Positions 40,753 to 51,700 of a stretch of DNA of 64,000 nt are shown piece after piece. The translations under genes and the position numbers were made by a program. A model generated the notes under the pieces. That model had not been told where the DNA came from, did no database searches, and was given only the letters and a program-made list of their open reading frames with translations. The stretch's first letter is position 1. Every line of letters starts with the position of its first letter. The stretch is from Formicarius rufipectus. Lineage: Eukaryota > Chordata > Aves > Passeriformes > Formicariidae. The DNA lies in the NCBI GenBank assembly GCA_013399695.1, contig VXAU01002072.1:1005037-1069036 (forward strand). Direction: 5' to 3'.

Positions 40753-41160
40753 CGATGTGTTGCTCTTCGCCGGATTAAGGCATTTGGACAAAGATCGGTA
40801 TGGTGCATTGCGACAGACTAAAGACACAGACTTCAGGCTTTGTCAGTCAAAAAACAAAAGGCACTTTATTAACTGCAAGCTTATCTTTTATACTGTTTTT
40901 CTACTGTCCAAGTCATCTGTGCTACATCTCATTGGCTGGGTGTTCTTGTCCACGAATCTTAGACCACCTTCTGATAAGTGGTCAGCATCTCTCCTCATGC
41001 CGGTAAATCTCAAAACACACTCTTGCTGTTCTCAGTTGTTTTCTCTTTTCTGCTTTCCTAGGCCTGGCCCAAGGACACAGGTGGTGTTTTCTGCTGTTTT
41101 CCCAGGCCCACAGCCGCATCCTCTCAAGGCCAAAGCTGTCCGTAGCCCAGTATTCTTCCA
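40753..41160 (-). mobile_element. Solo LTR of an endogenous retrovirus (approximate ends)
   Basis: Read on the - strand, the block shows LTR promoter architecture in the right order. There is a CCAAT box (40931-40935), a TATAAAAG box (40885-40892), and an AATAAA polyadenylation signal about 22 bases further on (40865-40870). A GTGCCTTTTG/CTGTGTCTTT-style R-U5 follows, running to a GCAACACA-type end near 40756. The upstream end starts TGGAAG at 41160. The 7-mer tagtgca occurs immediately outside both ends (40746-40752 and 41161-41167), which looks like a target-site duplication. However, three bases separate it from the expected CA terminus, so the ends are uncertain. The short TATA-to-polyA distance is as in avian alpharetrovirus-like LTRs. 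No gag, pol or env remnant or second LTR is nearby, so this is a solo LTR left by recombination. The open frames across it (40748-41200 + and 40982-41254 -) are fortuitous. Confidence 0.7.
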
Positions 41161-41167
41161 TAGTGCA
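41161..41167 (+). repeat. Putative target-site duplication, right copy
   Basis: Right-hand copy of tagtgca, directly after the TG-starting end of the minus-strand LTR. Confidence 0.5.
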
Positions 41168-41667
41168 TTGTGTCAGAAGGCCTTTACAAAACTGGGTTGA
41201 AATATGTTGATATGAACTACAGAGGAACTTGTTTCCACAAATTTTGTCAGGCAAATGGCCATAATTCTAAATGGGAACTTTCCTTACTGCCTTAGGCCAG
41301 GTTTTAAAAGGTATTTAGGTGCTGAAAGATAGAGTTAGACTTCTACTAAGGCTTTCAGAAATATTTTCAGCTTCATAAAATCTTACTTGGCACATGTCTG
41401 ATTTGTTTGGCACGTAAATATCCCAGAATTCTGCCACTGTGTGGATAATAAATACAGAAAAACAATGGGAGTTCAGATTGAAAAATAACAACGTTTGTGT
41501 CAGGATTGACATGCTCTTAAACTGTAAGTACAATGAAGGTGCATGGAACTAAAAAGTAAAAATAAAAAATAGTCACCTAAAAAAAATATAAAGAAGAGAA
41601 TGAAGAAAATGCAAAAAGTCTACTTTATAAAGAACCCATCATGCAGTTCAGATTATTTACTTTTGGC

Positions 41668-41682
41668 TTTTTTTTTTTTTTT
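41668..41682. repeat. T15 homopolymer
   Basis: Fifteen consecutive T between ttttggc and aacatttt. Confidence 0.9.
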
Positions 41683-41909
41683 AACATTTTCTCTAGGGAA
41701 TTCTTAGATGAATGTGGAATTATAAATTGAGTATATAGGTTTTTCTATACATTTGCAGAATGACAGATCTGATATATCAACATTTTAAAACCAGCAAGGA
41801 TAGTTATTTGTTCAAGAAAGTTAAATATGTAAATATGTGTCCTGTGATTCTGTGATATTCTGCAACACCAAGCTAATCAAACTGAGGTGTTTTAATCATG
41901 AGTCTCCAG

Positions 41910-42054
41910 TTGTGTTTTTTTGCTTGTTTGGTTGGGTTTTTTTTGTTGGGTTTTTTTTTTTTTTTTGGTTGGTTGAGGTTTTTTTTTGTTGTTGTTGGGT
42001 TGGGTTTTGTTTTTTGGTTTGGTTTGGTTTTTTTTTCCCTTTTTCCTTTCTTTC
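41910..42054. repeat. 145-bp T/G tract, one A only
   Basis: The + strand consists almost only of T and G, with one A (41976) and few C until a TC-rich end (42037-42054). It includes a T16 run (41951-41966), gttgttgttggg and ggtttggtttggttt units, and many GG/GGG pairs. It reads like a compound GTTT/GGTTT microsatellite. The opposite strand is A/C only. The low-complexity 77- and 116-codon frames over it are artefacts of composition. Confidence 0.85.
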
Positions 42055-45000
42055 TAAGGGTGAAAACTAAAATGGTTCTTGAATATGTAGATCAGTATAA
42101 TTTAATTAGCTTTTATGACCAGGACTCCTCAGAGATAATAATAAAAGTCAATTACACTGTATTAAAATGTAGCCATTTCCCTGAAGCTTCTGTGAAACAG
42201 CCCTTACTTATTCAGGAAAATGCTAAAAGTCTAGATATCTTAATATAATAAAAATAATAGCAACATAGAAAGACACAACTGTTGTTGTTTTTAATGTAAG
42301 TGATTTCTTTCTTCACTTTCCCAGTGCCTGAAATGCATCATAAGGTACAGGTCATATCTTGAATTTATGCATTTATATGCTGTCCTGGCCAGCCAGTGTT
42401 ACCCTATGATCTTGCAGTCTGTTTAAAATTGGATTTGAAGAAGATGGGTTAGCAAAGTGTAGTGCCTCAGGGCAAAAGCTGATTATCTGCTGAAATCAGG
42501 AAAGGACCATATCCCAGTCGTACTCCCACTCCTAATTCCAGATGTTACACACACACAGCTGGCTGAGCACACAGGAAGATGTGCAAATGCCTAACCACAC
42601 AGCCAGATGATCACGTCTTAATTGATGCCTTCTTTCTTCACCTTTGCCCCTCTGTGTTTTAATCAGATCTTCATCTATGCTATGTTTAAAAGCAGCTATG
42701 AGGTGGCACTTGGTGATCACCCAGCATTTACCTGCTTGGTCTGCACCCACCCTAGCGCATGGCCACAGTTAGTCTCTGCATGATGTCTCTCTGCCGTGAG
42801 ATGAGGTTGCCTCCCATGCTCTTGGTCTCTAGCACACCCTGAACTTCAGGTTTCTGCAGAAACAGACAATTTTGAGACCAGGAATCACAATTAGATTTTT
42901 GGTATCTCTAATGACCATTACCGACATATATTGACTACATTACAGAATATCCAACATTTAATTTTTTTGCTCTTTTTCCTTGGAACAACATATTCAGGCC
43001 ATTATGAAGAGCATGATTCTACTTTTAATTGTACTGATCAAGTACACACTCTCTTAAATATTGATAAACCTATTAATGCTGGGAATGGTTTCTATTATTT
43101 CTACAGGTATGGATTGCCCACAGCAGAGGTGGAGAGGGGTCTGTAGTACCTCGCCCACCAGCAGTTTGGTCTTCAGAGAAGGAATGGCAAAGCAGCTGGG
43201 CAGCTTCACCACCACTGCCACATGCATCCGGCCCTGAATTCCAGCACAGCCTTATTTATTTCAATTAGCTCATTAGACCTTTCAAGCCTCTGTGCTTATC
43301 TCAAAAATAAATATTTGCTGTACAGAATGTCACACTACCCAGTATTATGTTCTCTGCGTAAAGAAAGTCCTTGCAAAACATATTCCAAAGAGCTTGTTGT
43401 AAATCTATTGTGAGAATCTTCACTCTGGCTTTGCCTGTTTTTATAGGATTAAAGTCTCAGAGCTGATGCCGCATTAGTGTGGTGTTTCTGTGGAAATTAC
43501 TGCATTTCATAATAAGGCTCTAAAGGGGAGAAAGAAGTGTGAAGCAAACAGAACTCATATCAAACTTGCAGCAAATAAGAACTAGCATTATCTCAAAATC
43601 TCAAGTTCTTCTCTTCTTTTTTAAGGCATAAGGAGAAATATTTGAGAGTTAGCAACCATGACACCAAGGTGACGATGTAGTTAATCTGTCAGCAATTCCA
43701 TCAGCAAACCTATTTTTCAGGCGTGTTATCTGTGGTCTGAAAATCAATTCCAGACTTAATAATGGACAAAGAGGTGCATTCCACTGTTCTGCATGCCAGT
43801 GATACACATATATCACTTGGAGAATAGACTCCAAAGGTCTCAAACCATGAGAAATTTAATGCTTACGCTATTTATGACAGAATATCACCATCATGCTAAA
43901 AAGTGCAAAAAAATTAGACAGAATATGTGATTCAAATGCAAAATAGTTTGAGTCTCTGTTGAAAATTCCTTGGCCTTTGGTCTTATTGTACAATCCAAGG
44001 CATGTAAAAATTGTGCTGGAATTTGCCTCTTGTCGTATCTCATTGCTTAGTTTGAGATACATGTTGAGAAACATTAAACATGTTTGGTATGGTACAGTTG
44101 TTCTATAATAAAAGTCTGTCATTACCTGAGCAAACAAAATTCCTGCTATTGTCCTCCTAGATAGTCATTACCTGTAAGGACTGGGGCTGCAGCTCCTGGC
44201 TGAAGTAGAGCCACACAGCTCTCCAGTGTGAAATCTTGGGGCAATGCTGGCACTCACAGAGCAACCAGGAACTGCATTTTCAACCATTTATTGTTTTCTT
44301 CCTAAAGGAACAAATCCTGCACCCTTCTGTCCATCTGGACAGACCAGGGGGAGAGGACAGGACTCGCAAATGCCAAAACCTTTGGAGCAAGGGGCTGGAG
44401 ATAAAACTGGCAGTGATATCATGCAAACGTACCAAAATTACAGAGGTTGCTGCATTTCTCAGGACAGAGAGGACAGGCACACAGGAGGCAGACAGAAGAG
44501 CACTGCTCAGAGAACATACTGCAGGACCAGGGAAAGGACACCCTTCCTCCTCTATCCCTACTTGCCCAAACCCAGTTTCTCAGGATGGGCTTGAAAAAGG
44601 AGATCTGTCTGAAGCACATACGTGAAGCATTTCTACACTTGTTCATTTTTAGGCTTTTCACTTAATTACAATCAAGGACCTAACATTAGTGAAACAGATG
44701 ATGACAAAAATGTTCATCTCTGTAACATTCAATGCAAAATCCTTGTCTTAGCACCAGTGCAGCCCACAGCAGACTCAGCCTCCTTCAGTTTTGCCACTGG
44801 CTTTGTGTGCCCTTACTTTTTCTTCCTCAGTTTGGATTGCTTGCCTGTTGTTTGGTGAGGCACCAGCTTTCCACTGATGCTTGGTGGAATGGTGCCAGCT
44901 CAGGGTGATAAGTATCAGGCACAATCCAGCATCTCTGTTTAGGAACCCCAAAACTGAGCCACAATACCTCCAAGTTAATGGCTTTTCACTTCATTGGGTA

Positions 45001-46411
45001 TATAATTTTCTGCACAAGTGCAAAACAGTCCCTTGAGTTAGAAAGGGAGTGAAAGGGCTGTGAGGCTCAAACACTGATGAGTATTTGACAGACATTCTCT
45101 CTCCACCACCTGGTCCCACTCACAAGGTCTGACCCCCTCATGAGAATGTGCAGCCCAGCGCCGGGCTACGCAGTGACTCTGAAGCAGTGAAAGGAAACGC
45201 CATGAATACGTAGTGGCCTCAGGGCCTTGCAGCATCTTTGCCAAGGTGTCTTTAGCTGCAGGGACAATGAACCCGTACAGGCTCTGCTGTGGTGCAGCAA
45301 AGGACTCTGGGAGATGCTGAGCTCTGTCAGCATGACTTAGCTATTTATGAAATGCAGGGTTTCCCTAAACAGAAAATTGTAGTTGGCGACAGCGTGGGAA
45401 TATCTGTAGGGTGCTTAGCTTTAGTTTTGCTCTTGAGTGAGTCTGGGGAGCCAGATAGACAGCATCCTGGAAAGGGCAGCAAAGTAGGCTGATGTTGTGG
45501 GTACTTCTGTGGATGTTATGCTGCTAATTTATCTTCATCTGTGTGGTTCGTGGTACATGCCAGTCTGCAAACAGGGGCAGCTGAGGCACAGGCAGACCTC
45601 GGAGCCATGTGAGCGGTTCTCTCCAGTGCAGAAATGATGCGGGCAGTTTGGAGTGGTGACTGTGCTGGTGCTGCGTCCAGTCCTGTCATGCAGTAGGGTT
45701 CCTGCTCCTGGTTCAGTCCCCTTGAGGCTCTTCCCACTCCCTGCAGCCATAGTGGGCACCGGGGGTGCTGTCAGCTGCAGTCAGCACAGAGCGAGTCTCC
45801 CTCCCCGCTGTCCCAGCTCTGAGCACTGCAGTGCAGGCATGGGTCTGTTCCTCTGCTGCAGAGGTGGCAAATTTTGGCAAAGGCCAAGGCAGAAAGCCAG
45901 AGGGAGCTCGTATGTTGGGGCCATATTGATGGGGATACAGTCTTTCCAAGGCAGACAAAAACTTTATAAAGGAATTCTACAGTTCATATCTCATCTCTAG
46001 AACAAGCTGTGCGTAGCAATGCTATAGCTTTATAGCCATATAATCTAGCTGTAGTTTCTAAAATAGCAGACTGAGGCTATTTAAAAAACAACAAAAAATA
46101 TTAATCTCTTTTGAAGCCAACAAACTCAGCACTTGCAAACCTAACTTTATAGAAAAAGAGCTCTACACCAAACCATGGGCCATCCCACCTCACAAAGCTT
46201 TTCAATGAACTGGAAATGATTTATCGTCAATGTCTTGATCTTAGGGCTCAAAGGGGGATCCGGCTGCAGCCCCATACAAAAGCCCAAGTGGAAAACATTC
46301 AATTTCCCGAGATGTTACTCCCACCATATACATGAAGAGGAATGACTTCAGACACTGCATGGTGAGTTTTGTGTATCATGAAACTCTGTCAAAGCAGGGT
46401 GAAATACAAAC

Positions 46412-46432
46412 AAGTAAGTAAATAAATAAATA
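46412..46432. repeat. Short AAGT/AAAT microsatellite
   Basis: Two aagt units run into three aaat units. Confidence 0.85.
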
Positions 46433-46809
46433 TGTTCTTTCTCTCCTTTATCATGCACAAGCTGGAGGGTAGAATGGACAAAAATAAAGGTCCTGTAGAA
46501 AAAAGCTGATGTGAAAGCCTAATTGAGAAGGTCCTTTAGTTTTATCAAAGAATCTCTTGTCCAAATACTAAAGGTCTGCATAAGGCCTGGCTGTGTTTGC
46601 TGTGTACAGGAGTCCTCTGTTTGCAGGGGCAGGAGAGGCTCTAATCTGTATCACCTGGAGTGGGACTACACATGCTACTGCAGTTCACACCCTGAGACAC
46701 TCTCTTGCCTCCTGTGCAACTACATTATCTTTTGGATTCATCTGTGACCTCTTGAGATATTCTATCTTTACCACTTAGTCTTTGCCCATCCCTATCCCAG
46801 GAGTAAACC

Positions 46810-47200
46810 TGGAGTTTTTCCCATTGTGAATTAAATTAATGAGAAAAGAATCTAGGGAAAATGGCTGATTACATTTAGTTATCCTACTAGCTGTGTTGGG
46901 GTGCAGCATTACTGAGAGAATGAGCAATAATCTAATTAATATGCTTACAGGACTAGAATAAAATCTAAAGATGTATTCAGCTAGTCACAGCATGCACTTT
47001 AAAATTTTTTACTCTGCAGTAACATTAAAACAGCCAGATTTTCAGCCCTGCAAACTGTGGATAATGAATTTCTTTCATCCCAAACAATTTACTCCCCTGT
47101 GTATTTAAACACTTAACCAGATCAGTGTATTTGTACCGATGCATGCTCTGACGTGCAGAGCAGTGGAAAAAATGAGCAATCAGTGTGCAGTAATGATTAT
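46810..47200. promoter_or_regulatory. Candidate homeodomain-site-rich enhancer-like block
   Basis: TAAT/ATTA cores are clustered: aattaaattaatgag (about 46830), ctgattacatttagttatcc (about 46865), caataatctaattaatatg (about 46925-46943), ggataatgaatttc (about 47060) and gtaatgattatt (about 47191). TAAT cores are expected in AT-rich DNA, so this is suggestive only. Conservation cannot be judged from one sequence. It lies about 900 bp before the CpG-retaining block at 48120-48790. Confidence 0.25.
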
Positions 47201-47595
47201 TTTCTTGGAAATTTTTTTTTTCTTAAAATGATAGGAAAAAAGTCACATATTTTTCAGTCACAAGTGAGCGCTGTTTACACAATCAACATGAATAATGATA
47301 ACAAGTATATTCCCTCCTTCCCTCACTCTCTTTGGATGCTACCCAGCATAGACTGAAGTCAGGGAGAGCTCACTGTTGACTTCTCTGGAGCAAGATGGGA
47401 TTTACTGCCTGCAGTCAGCATTCCCCTCAAAGAAGCACAGCTCTGGAAATGCAGTGCAGATGGAAAAGGCCCATGGAGAAGGCAGAGTTCACTGTACTCA
47501 AGGTTAGTAGGATCACCCTTCGGGCCCCAAAACATAGTCAAAGCTGGAAAGGAGGGGAAAAAAAGAAGAATTTTAAAATAAAGGTTTGCATGCTT

Positions 47596-47604
47596 CCCCC
47601 CCCN
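47596..47604. other. C8 run next to an unresolved base (N at 47604)
   Basis: Eight C are followed by the only ambiguous base in the window. The homopolymer length and the base call are uncertain here, so any frame across this point is unreliable. Confidence 0.95.
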
Positions 47605-48119
47605 TATTTGGTTGTATTTTTAGGCTTCATTCCAAGAGCAGATTGAAGAATGAAAAACTTTGTGAAATGAAAGTTAGGATTTCCGCATGATCACTTCACT
47701 TTAAAAACTAATGTTCAGAATGAAGTACCCCACCCTGCCGTACTTCTTAAAATACAAATATTTTGTACAGATGCAATTTTAAGCTAGCCACATGAATCAG
47801 GTTTCTAGAATGTAATTCTCTACTTTCAAAATTTGACATGACAGCACAGAAATGATGCTATAAGGATCCCATCCTTTCATCGGGGGCTGATTTCCATGTT
47901 CTTTTACAAACTTTTGTGGAATTAGACTTTTCAGTTACAATGCACACAAACAATTTGTCAAAGCAACTCCCAGAAATGCAGTTAATTATTCCAGCAAAAT
48001 GGAATTTAGGGGAAAGCTTTCTGCCCTTCAGAGAACTAAAAAGGAGTGGGATTTGGCCTGTGGGGGTGGGATTCACCCTGGGCAAGGGATGATGTGGACT
48101 TGAAACAGGCCCAGGTCAT

Positions 48120-48790
48120 CAGCCTTTGACTGTAGCGGCAGCTTTGCCTGAGCAAACAAAAGCTCACATAAACTTTTCATTTGTGCACCCGTAAGGGAAG
48201 AGCTTTGGCTGCCAGCCTCTTCAGTCCTTCGGGCTTTCTGGGGTGGTTCTTCTCAATTTCAAAGCGTATCAGCTGGGGCTCTTCATGCAGTTGTAAAAAT
48301 AGTGTGGGTTGATGAGAGTCACTCCCCACTACGTGACCCCTGGAAAACCTGCTCAGTCAAGGACAAGAATTTCTATCCCATTTTGGCTGGAGAGAGATTA
48401 AATCGTTAGACTTTTCCCCATCATCAGCGTCCTCGCTATGGAAACTCGGCGGTCAATTTTTAATTGTGGTTCAGCAAGGCTGTCCTCAGCGTATTTCCTG
48501 CTTGGCATCCACCTTCCTTGCTTTTAAAATTCATTATGGGTAATCTGCCGTGAAAGAGACTATCGAGCCTGTATGTCTTGACTACCCGGGTCTATACATT
48601 CCCATTGTCAGATGTATATACTTTTGCCGTAATAAAAGTGCTGGAGAGCAGAGCATATGATAAGTGCTCCTGAGGAGATCACTGAATCTTAATCTTCGCC
48701 TTACACCCTGTTTAGCACCATTTCTTCTGAAGCTGTGCAGATATCTGTGCAGCTGTATATTTTCAGCATATGCCACTGCAAAATAAATTA
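48120..48790. promoter_or_regulatory. CpG-retaining block, candidate conserved regulatory element
   Basis: CpG sites are frequent against a CpG-poor background: agcggcag, acccgtaag, ttcgggc, aagcgtat, tacgtgacc, atcgttag, agcgtcctcgc, ctcggcgg, agcgtatt, gccgtgaa, atcgagc, cccggg, gccgtaat and ttcgcc. Developmental-type binding words are interspersed, including the E-box cagctg (about 48270), gagattaaatcg (about 48397), tttttaattg (about 48456) and cattatgggtaat (about 48533). No open frame looks coding. Preserved CpG and dense motif words are what an unmethylated enhancer or conserved non-coding element would show, but this is inference. Confidence 0.35.
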
Positions 48791-51700
48791 TTCAGGACTG
48801 TTAGATTACTTATGACACCAATCAATTAACACCACAACCAGCAGTCTGTGGGGCATTTGTCACAGGCCAGGACTGTACAGCTCTTGACTCCATTTCCCAG
48901 TCTGAAGGATTATGGTAATGACAGCTTATTTTTATTGAATTTTTAATTGATGAGCAGTATCTCTGGACTCACTGTGCTAACATTAGGTCTATGGAGAATT
49001 AGTCTCTTGAAGGTGAACATGATACAAGCAGAGCTATGGTTCCACAAAGGCCCTATTTACATGTGGTACCAAGCAACCACGTTGAGTTTGCTGCTGTCAG
49101 TTGTCAGAATCTTTCACAATCCTTTGCAGTGAAGATTTGGACCTTTTCCTTATATGGGGCTGCATATGCCTTTGAGCAGGCCACACACTAACATATGCTT
49201 CACTGCTGTCCTGTAACAAGGTTAAAAAATAGGGTGGTTCCAGGGCACGTGAAACAAAGTGAGCAGCAGCCTGTATTGATCCCTGGGCTGAAGATGCCAC
49301 ATTTCTTCTTGCAGGTTGGAAAAGGCTCAAATATCCCGCTTCTACATCACTGATATTTCCAGTGTTTCTGCTGGTCCTACCAGCAAGGCCACAGGATAGG
49401 AAGGTCTGTAACCCTCTCACAGAGGAACAAACCCTACTGCTGGCTACCGAGCCACAGAGCCTTGAAATCAAATATTTGTTTCTCTTTGTTGAAGGAAAAA
49501 AACTTGGATCCCTTCCTCCTTCCAAAATACCCACCCCCCAAGGCAGTCTGTGCTGGTGCATGCTCATGCTGTGGGTATAGGATGACCCATGCAGAGAGCT
49601 GTGCCTAAATACTGGCAAAGAATAACACAGCTGATTGGTGCTTTCCATGTTGTTTTAAGGAGCAGTAAAGCTTTATGATAAGGGATAAATACTATTATCA
49701 TGCATTAAATATGTATTTTAAGGACAGAGGGTAGTCTAATGCTGTTTTCCAATACAGGTTGAACATGTTATTGAACTGCTTGAGTGTTCCATATTTAAAT
49801 CTTCCTTGTAGCCCCATGAGCTAAAATCAGGCTGTTCAGAGTCCAGCTAAATTAACTTCATAAAGTCACCAAGAATAGTTTAAAAACATATACATTGTAC
49901 ACTGACATGAACTGATTCATTAAGGGTGATGGTAGAGTCTGAATTGGAGGGTGCAGTGAAGACAATAATGAATTTTAATGTGACCAGTGGCTACTGTTCA
50001 GCAGATATGAAATTGGAAATCAATGCTAGCTATTAAATACAAATGGATGCCTTACATCTGAATCAGTTTTCCTCTCCCAATCTTTCAGTGTGCGAGGGGA
50101 ATGTTGGAATGAAGGAAGAAATCCCAGCCTTGCCAGAGTCTGCCAGTGCTGCTGTCTGTACTGTCTGTTCATAGCTGCGGTACATCTCACCCTCAGTGAA
50201 ATAGATCCATGGCAAAAGCTCCCAACTGCTGCATGCTAGGTGTGGTGTCTCTACTCGGCCTAAGCCTCAGTCTCTCTGTCTGGGAGCTACATCTGCACAT
50301 AATCTCATACATATTTCTAGATCTCATGGCCAGAAAGAAAAGTTAGATGGGTGATGAGTGTGTAATAGATGCAATGGCCTGAGCCCACTGGCACTTGGAA
50401 GACTAGCCCAAGGCAAATTAGAGTCATAACTCTAAAAGCCATGAGTGACTGCACCGCAGCTGGAAGAGATTGCTGGAGGAGTGGGGCATCTCAGACCACC
50501 CTATCCTGCCCCATGGAAATGCTCTTGAGTGTCCCCCTGGATTTTAGTATGGTGCCAGGAGTGGCTGGTAGGTAAGTCTGCCTGCCAGAGAAGAAAACTT
50601 CCCTGTCAATGCAGCTCCACATAGCAGTGGAGACACCACGTGTCATTGGGGGAGCAGAGAAAGCCTTAGGGAACTCTGTTGTATTTTGCCTAGGGCATCA
50701 ATTTGCCATAATCCAGTTGTGCTCCCATATAATGCAGAGACAAGGTGTTTTAGCCTCCTAAGTAGTGTCTGTTGCCTTGCTTTCTACTGTCCTTCTTTTC
50801 AACACATACGTGTGGATGACAGAAATAACTTCACTTTGTTTCTTTGTGATAAAATATTGAATGAGAAGATAGAAACCTAAGTGTCTCCTTCCTCAATAAC
50901 AAAGCAATGAAGAAATAAGCATCCCAATCTCATTTAAACATTTGCTGGATCTGTTGACACTGGAACGTAAAGCTCAGTCCCTAATTAAATGAGAAAACAA
51001 GCACAGCTAGTAAACCGTTGTTTTTCAAACAGTGTCTAACAAAATAAGCACCATATTTCAAATGTTCACCCTCTAGATCTCTCAAGCTGTAATCAGTGAA
51101 CTTTAAAATGTCCTTTATGAAAATACTGTTTCTTTCTCCCCTGCAGGAGTAGAAAAAAAGGAGAGAAATCTTTCCCAGCATATGAGCAAGAAGGATTTGT
51201 GGCACCTGTGCACTGGACAAAAACACAAGTTCTCCTGGATATGAGCATAAGTGGTGCTGGTGTAATTAGCTCTTCTTAAGTCCATAGAACAGCCCCAGAC
51301 AATAGAGCTGGTCCACAGAGCTTGCATGTGGCAGTTCACAAGACACCAGCTCTAGTAAGAAATGCATCAGCTGTGCTACCTTGTTTTTTTCTCTGTGTCA
51401 AAGCTTGTCTGACTCCTGAGAAGTGTCTCCCATTATGTGCTTTAATTTTACCTAGCAGTGGTTCTCATATGATAGCATTATTTTTCTCATTTCCATGTCA
51501 TCCTTGACCTGTGTTGGCACAGTGTACCTATCTCTTCTTGGCTGGTGTGTATAAATTTAGGAGGTAAGTGTGAAGTATTAGTGATTTTCAGCCATTTTGG
51601 CTGACATTTTTACACTGTGAGAGGAAGATTTCTGTTTGAAGTTTATTGGAGTTGATGATCAAAAGGTGGGTCAGGGCAGAAGTTTGCTAAAGCGTCTCCA

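Larger units (their letters stand above)
41168..46809. other. Non-coding stretch, no gene seen
   Basis: It contains a T15 run (41668-41682), a T/G tract (41910-42054) and an AAGT/AAAT run (46412-46432). GC-richer patches at about 44240-44600 and 45540-45940 have overlapping frames open on both strands (129, 116 and 115 codons), without domains, consistent splice sites or codon bias. No gene is supported. Confidence 0.6.

Noticed and set aside
40748..41200. 150-codon open frame (+)
   Set aside because: It runs antisense through the solo LTR, so it is not a gene.
41837..41860. CR1-like 3' end (gattctgtga)
   Set aside because: Only about one and a half octamers are present, and the 200 bp upstream show no CR1 words.
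44236..44625. Overlapping open frames on both strands, possible processed pseudogene
   Set aside because: No frame resembles a known protein, and there is no poly-A tail or target duplication. Explained by local composition.
49097..49648. 183-codon open frame (-)
   Set aside because: No recognisable domain, signal or repeat. Surrounding sequence shows no splice or promoter context, and the length is within what chance gives in 64 kb.
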